Positions 58,716-64,000 of a stretch of 64,000 nt of DNA are shown here, piece after piece. The translations under genes and the position numbers were made by a program. The stretch's first letter is position 1; each line of letters begins with the position of its first letter. Origin of the DNA: Aphelocoma coerulescens (lineage: Eukaryota; Chordata; Aves; Passeriformes; Corvidae); assembly GCF_041296385.1 (NCBI RefSeq), contig NC_091013.1, positions 8,818,001-8,882,000 of the forward strand, written 5' to 3'. The notes below the pieces were generated by a model, which saw nothing but the letters and a program-made list of their open reading frames with translations, did not search any database and was not told the origin of the DNA.

Positions 58716-60123
58716 GTGAAGAAAGACATTTTTTTTATTTCTTATTAGGTAGACAAACCATAACATTTATAAATTTACAACAAATATAATTAATAACAAG
58801 AATCATTACACATCTTTATCACATTCAGTATCTACAGATTTCAACAGCTACAAGGACATTGTTTTTAGGACCATTCTTTCAGGTCACAGGTTACTTAAAA
58901 ATACAAGGATCACAATATCAAATGTTTGATGAGAGAACAGAATAAGAGAACCCTCTTATCTTAAATCATTGATTTTCCAGGGAAAAAACCTTTTCTGCAC
59001 GTTCTACATTTATTACAAAAATCTAATTCCCTCTTTTTCTGATAACACAGGGCTCATGTCTTAGATTTCACGTTGTTTTGATGAAAGATTGAATAAACCT
59101 CTTTCATGTTTGCCTCTTGCCCATCGATTGTGACCTTTTAACTTTGTTTCCTATCACTGATTGATGGTGGAGCAATGCAACCTGACCCCTTTCATGCCTG
59201 CCCACTCCAAAAATGGAAAGCTGATAAAAGCAATAGATGAGATAGGAGGAGGCAAACATCTCTTGAGTCAGTGTTCTATGACTTAAGAGATGTTTTTCTG
59301 AGCCCTTAACACAGCAGACTATAACAGCTAAGGATGCCTAAACCAAGAAAAACCTGGGGGAACTTCGCAGCTGAGCAACAGTGGGGGGAAGTAGGCTGTG
59401 CAACATCTTAGGCTGTCCCTAACATTACAAGCGCCAATTATTTTTCTTTTCTAAATCCAGATTTATTGTTTGAGGCCACCACTGAAATGTTCTGTTTTTC
59501 CACTATGAAACAGATGGCATAAATGTGCCCTGCAATTTTATTGCTATGTTACAATTTCACTGTGTCATGCTCAAACCAATGGGTTTGTTCAGTCCACAAT
59601 AAAACCTCCATTCTGCTGTGCTGCCAACGGATGCACTGAATAAAATGGCAGCTGAAAAAGTTTCAAGTTGGCAAATCAATATTTCATTATTTGCCTCATA
59701 CAGGTTTGTTAGGTATAGAAACAAAGCTCAACAACAGATAAAAGCTTGAAATGGTTACTTGGAAAAATGTAATGAGAATGGCATTTTTAATCTCATAGTT
59801 TTTTAGTACATCTTTTTCAACATGATGAGATTAGACAAAATTGCTCAATTCTGTTGTCTGTAAGGTTGGTCAAACCACTGACTGAAAGAATCCTTCTCAA
59901 TGTTATACACAAGTGAAAGAAAACCTCTGCTATAAATTTACCTTGGCACAGGCAAGAATAAAAAAAGAGAGCCTAATCTGTGAAGAGGTGTTCTGAAGAG
60001 TGTTTGGTTCAAGAGGAACATGACTAAAGGTAAAAAAAACCTGAAATACAGCAGGATTTAACTCTTTACAGTCCTTTATTGGTGCTTTTCAAGCACAGCA
60101 GGAGTCAGCTGTTCAACACATAA
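58716..60123. other. Intergenic DNA, possible unrecognised LTR
   Basis: AT-rich sequence follows the CR1. The block to about 59430 ends in CCCTAACA and could be part of an LTR, but no flanking duplication was found. Confidence 0.3.
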
Positions 60124-60156
60124 TGGTTTACAGCCAGAGGAACTGGCTGTAAACCA
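60124..60156. repeat. Perfect hairpin
   Basis: TGGTTTACAGCCAG at 60124-60137 is exactly complementary to CTGGCTGTAAACCA at 60143-60156, with a 5-base loop (AGGAA). The stem is too short for a typical microRNA precursor. An AATAAA on the minus strand lies about 45 bp to the left (near 60077-60082). Confidence 0.9.
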
Positions 60157-63100
60157 GGAACTTGATACTCTCACCTCGGAGGGATTCTCACACCCAGGGA
60201 GAGTGGGGTTGATACATGAACGCAGAAACATTCACAGAAATCCACTCCCTGGATTTCTTAAGGTGAATACAGCAGGCCAAACTCAATTGTTACTGACAGA
60301 GGCTTAAAAGGGAAATGACAAGAAAAATATTGCAAATCTCTTGGCTCTAGGGGACACTTTATCTGCCTGCCCTGTGGAGACAACCTTATTCACACCGCCA
60401 AGGGAGCAGAGAGGTGACTTAGAAAGATCCTAAGGAATGAAAACACCCATTAGGTGAGACAGTCAGTGCAAGGTTGCTGGGATAACCCCAGCACTCCTGC
60501 ACACCTTCCTCCACACCAAGCAGCCTCTGATTAACCCTCTCTGGAAGCTGACTCTTTCACACAGATTCCACCAGTGCCTGCACTGGCCGATCCAGTTTAC
60601 CAGACCCGTATCTCTGGAGGGTGGCTCTGGAGGGTGGCTGGTTCTGTGTGACTGGTTCAATATCCCCATTTTGATCTCCCTGCTGTGGATTTGCTGTGTA
60701 TCTTGATACCAACCACAGCAAGAAGGCAGGCCAAGGAAAACAGAGAAGCACATGCTAACTGGATTCAAAGGTAGACAATAAACCTATAAATGTATCAGAG
60801 ACACGTGTACATGAACAAAACAAAAGGTTTTGGAGGACTTTTAAACAACTACTACAAAAGTAATTACTTCAATTGAACTGGCCTCTTCCTTTTCTTCGTT
60901 TTCTTTTTTTTTTTTTTGTGTTTCTTTGGAAAAAGGCTAGACTATCATTTAATTGCACCACTTTTTTAGATTTGGCATTAAAAGAGACCTTTTAACATTT
61001 CTGAATGCCCTCAAATAATTAGAGTTGCAAAACTCACCCTGTAGCATTCTATTAAAATCAATTAACTTACCTGCCAGCAGTTTAAATAACAAAGTGAAGA
61101 ACACAATTTGTATCAGGCACTGGACAGTAATGGCAGGAACATTCCCAAGGTACCTTCACAGGATTTCTTTAAACTGCCTTCAAAGCCATGTAAAAAACAC
61201 GCAGCAAGAAATTAAAATCAAGGCCATGTGAGTAAGAGAGACAGGGGCAGGACCTGGAAAACTTCTGATGCTCACCTGGCCTCCTCTGCAGCACAAATCC
61301 AGCTAAGGTGCTGCTGGGATATGGCACACAGAGAGCAGGTATGTCCCCAGTAAGAGCTCCATGGCAGCTTAGGGCTTTGTAAAGCAGAACAGCCACCTCT
61401 GTTCTGCTGGCACAGCTCTCACAGCCCTGTGGTGTCTCACGTGGAGTGAGCAGTTCTTCCCACAGCAGCTTTGGTCACATGGAACACGTTACCACGGGCT
61501 GGTCCTGAAGCTAAAAAGGGCTGAAAACAGGGACAGTGCCTGTTCCTCAGAGGCATTAATTACTGCATGGTCAAATGCAGCTGGCAGCCAGGCAGAGCAG
61601 CTGCTGTCACAGGCACACACCATAGCAGCCTGAGCTCCACCACCACATCTCCATCAGTGCTGGACACCTCCAGGAGTGGGGAAAGGCAGCATCTCTGCCA
61701 TCTCTCATCCAGCAATGCCTCCATCACATCTGAGTGCTAACCAGCCTCAGACAGCAGCTGTGGTGGGGACACACAGTGTTCTCCTGGTCTGAGAAGGATC
61801 TGGGAAACCAGAGGGAAGTGCCATGAGGAGGTGGGGGACTGCACGGTAGCCTCTTGAAGAATCTCACCTGTGACATCTCGTGGAAGAGGAGCATTTGTTC
61901 ACTACTAACAAAAGCAATCTCCTTAAAAGAAAGATTTATTGAAATGATGTTGATTATGAGCAAGGCACTCATTTGTCATCGTCACCAGCACAGAGGAGGT
62001 GCCAGATGAAAGGTCCACAGGCTGTACCTCGCTCTGAAATCCTGTGTCAGACAGCAAAATGAATTCCACAAGTCTCCATCCTTTGCAAGCCCTGGCACAC
62101 AAGAGCTGCTGGGAAAGGGCAGGTCAAGGGAAGTTAATGTTTTGGGGATGTGGGGTAAGACCACTCAGCGCCTGGGAGGGCATTTTGCACATCCCAAAGC
62201 AGGACTTTGGGAACAGGCCTTACACCTTTGGTGTCACTTTGGAGAACCCTTTTCAACACAAAATGGGCAGAAATGTGGTGCAGGGAGTACTGGTGAAGTG
62301 AGATGGCTTAGTCAGCCTCATCAAGATAAACACAGCAATCTGGAAATCTCTGGACAAGTGAGCAACGTGGGATGATCTTTTTTCAGTCATGTTGCTAGGA
62401 GACATCACCGTAGTCAATCATAAAACCATCAACCGCTGCTACTCAGGAATTTTTTTTAATAAACACTTCTATACTGAAGAGTAACTCAGTGAAGCTAAAA
62501 TTGCTGATGGGACCATGCCAGTTTTGACAAAAAGCAACAAAACCTATACTGGTAAAGACTTCTCAGGTTCCAGATGAAATTTGTGATCCATAAAGTGTAA
62601 TACCAAGGTTGGTGTCACCAGCATATAAAAAATCAAGAGAGCAGCTCAAACCCACACCCTATGGTATACTTTAACAGAAATACACTGCTCTGCTTTCCAA
62701 CAATCCATAACAAGTTAGTAAGTAAATTAAGTCTATGTTAAGTAGTTTAAATTCACTATACCCAGAGATCTGCATACACTATAGAGGATTTCAAAGGATT
62801 TTGAAGCTTGAGAAAGATAGAGACTGCAAGCTTAGTCTAATGTTCAGAGCTGCCTAATGCCTTGCAATGGAGGAAACACAAGTTCAAATCCTTGCTCCAG
62901 GGCTGTGGGTGAAGGTCAGAGTGAGAGCCAGCCTTCCTCAGGGGCTGGGGGTTTGCTGACAGCCTGGCACTGCGAGCAAGATTTTGTGAACAATTTTCAG
63001 GAAGTCAATGCTGGGTTATGCAGAACAGTAAACACTGAAATCTGAAAGCAATGTGCAGAACAGAAACTCCCTTTTTTAAACATTCCTGCCAGTGGAGGAG

Positions 63101-64000
63101 AGAGGTAGTGTTTTCATGGAGTCAAGCTGCCTGTGTGGAAAGGCTGGAAGGTAATGGGTGAAAGCACAATCAGGCAAGAAAAGGGAAACTAAGCTACAAG
63201 TAGCACTTCATAAGGCTGAAAAAAATCACTGAAGAGAAAATAGCATTAGAAATTATTTTCAAAGATACATTTCTTCTAGAGAAGCTGCACAATAAATACC
63301 AGCTGTTATGCACTTTAAAAAATGAGCATGCAAAAGATTTTAGGGGGAACAGAAAAAGGAGGTATTCAAGCACTTTTATTAAACAAAATGCAAAAACCAG
63401 CAAGCTAAGAAAAAAACCCAACCCATCCAGAAACAGAAAAATGAAAAAAAAATGAAACATGTAGCTCTTCATGATTACATGTATATTTTACCTTCACCCA
63501 TCTGTAAGGAAAAACCTATGGTTAGAATGGAACCACGAACAGAAAAGTAGACACAACAAAAGTAAAAGGAAAAAATAAAAATAATAAGTAAATGGAAATA
63601 AATTACTTGTGCTAAGAAAGTTTAGGGGTACTAGCTGGGGAAAACGTTTGAGCTGGTCACACCGCCCTTGCTTTTCTTTGACAGTACCATTTTTTCACAG
63701 CAAGTCCTGGCAAGAAACGCTGCCTGCAGTGGTTTTAATCTTGGAAAGAACCCACATGAGGTGGCTGCATTCAGACTGGCAGTGAAAAGGCCACAGGTGA
63801 TAACAGACTGTGTCTCTCCCCGTGTCACAGCAGGCTGACACCTGCCTCTGGTCCCCATTGCTGCATTCATCCCCTCGGCTTTGTCCAGCACTGAAATACT
63901 GCCCGGCCTGGGTGTGAGCAGACCAGCAAGGGCAGGGGAGGAAAGCAGGGAAGCCTGGGTCCCAGAGCCACCTGTGTACAGATGTGTGTCACCAAACAAA
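60157..64000. other. Intergenic DNA
   Basis: No gene recognised. The T-rich run near 60904 and the A-rich stretches near 63440-63600 are simple sequence. The frame at 63631-63999 on minus has no domain and runs to the window end. Confidence 0.45.

Noticed and set aside
60050..60430. Possible minus-oriented LTR with AATAAA near 60077
   Set aside because: Neither terminus nor flanking duplication could be identified.
26346..64000. Search for PRRG1, the gene expected upstream of LANCL3 by mammalian synteny
   Set aside because: No Gla-domain or PPxY-type peptide was seen on either strand, so it is presumably outside the window.

Overview
This window looks like vertebrate, specifically avian, nuclear DNA. 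Long AT-rich non-coding stretches surround one CpG island, there are no operons, and the interspersed repeats are dominated by CR1 LINEs with the bird-type 3' end, plus several solo LTRs. A songbird is the best guess from the LTR types and the ITPRIPL1-like duplicates, but the sequence alone does not prove that.

The only confidently recognised conserved gene is LANCL3 (LanC-like protein 3). Its first coding exon lies on the minus strand at 25452-25997, inside a CpG island of about 1.25 kb. It starts with an ATG and ends at a clean GT donor. I found no further LANCL3 exons, so positions 1-25451 read as its first intron. The right-hand 38 kb is upstream intergenic DNA.

A second coding-like locus lies at 42-45 kb. 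Two tandem copies of a short minus-strand reading frame resemble the N-terminal part of ITPRIPL1-like (ITPRIP family) proteins of birds. Each copy is followed by a plus-strand CR1. The left copy keeps the tryptophan-rich membrane segment and a decayed piece of the downstream domain. Both copies look truncated or pseudogenic.

Most of the remaining structure is mobile DNA. At least nine CR1 copies and one older LINE-like copy are visible. Six solo LTRs, at 4545, 10329, 29164, 39326, 44527 and 46572, are each bounded by an exact 5-bp target-site duplication. The LTR at 29164 is the most striking: it carries about 37 copies of a 28-bp minisatellite. The LTR at 39326 splits an older CR1. The LTR at 44527 sits in one copy of the tandem duplication while the other copy preserves the empty site.

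I found no convincing tRNA or rRNA gene and no CRISPR array. I also saw no clearly new biological system. The best leads are the minisatellite-bearing LTR, the ITPRIPL1-like duplication and the nested insertion chronology.
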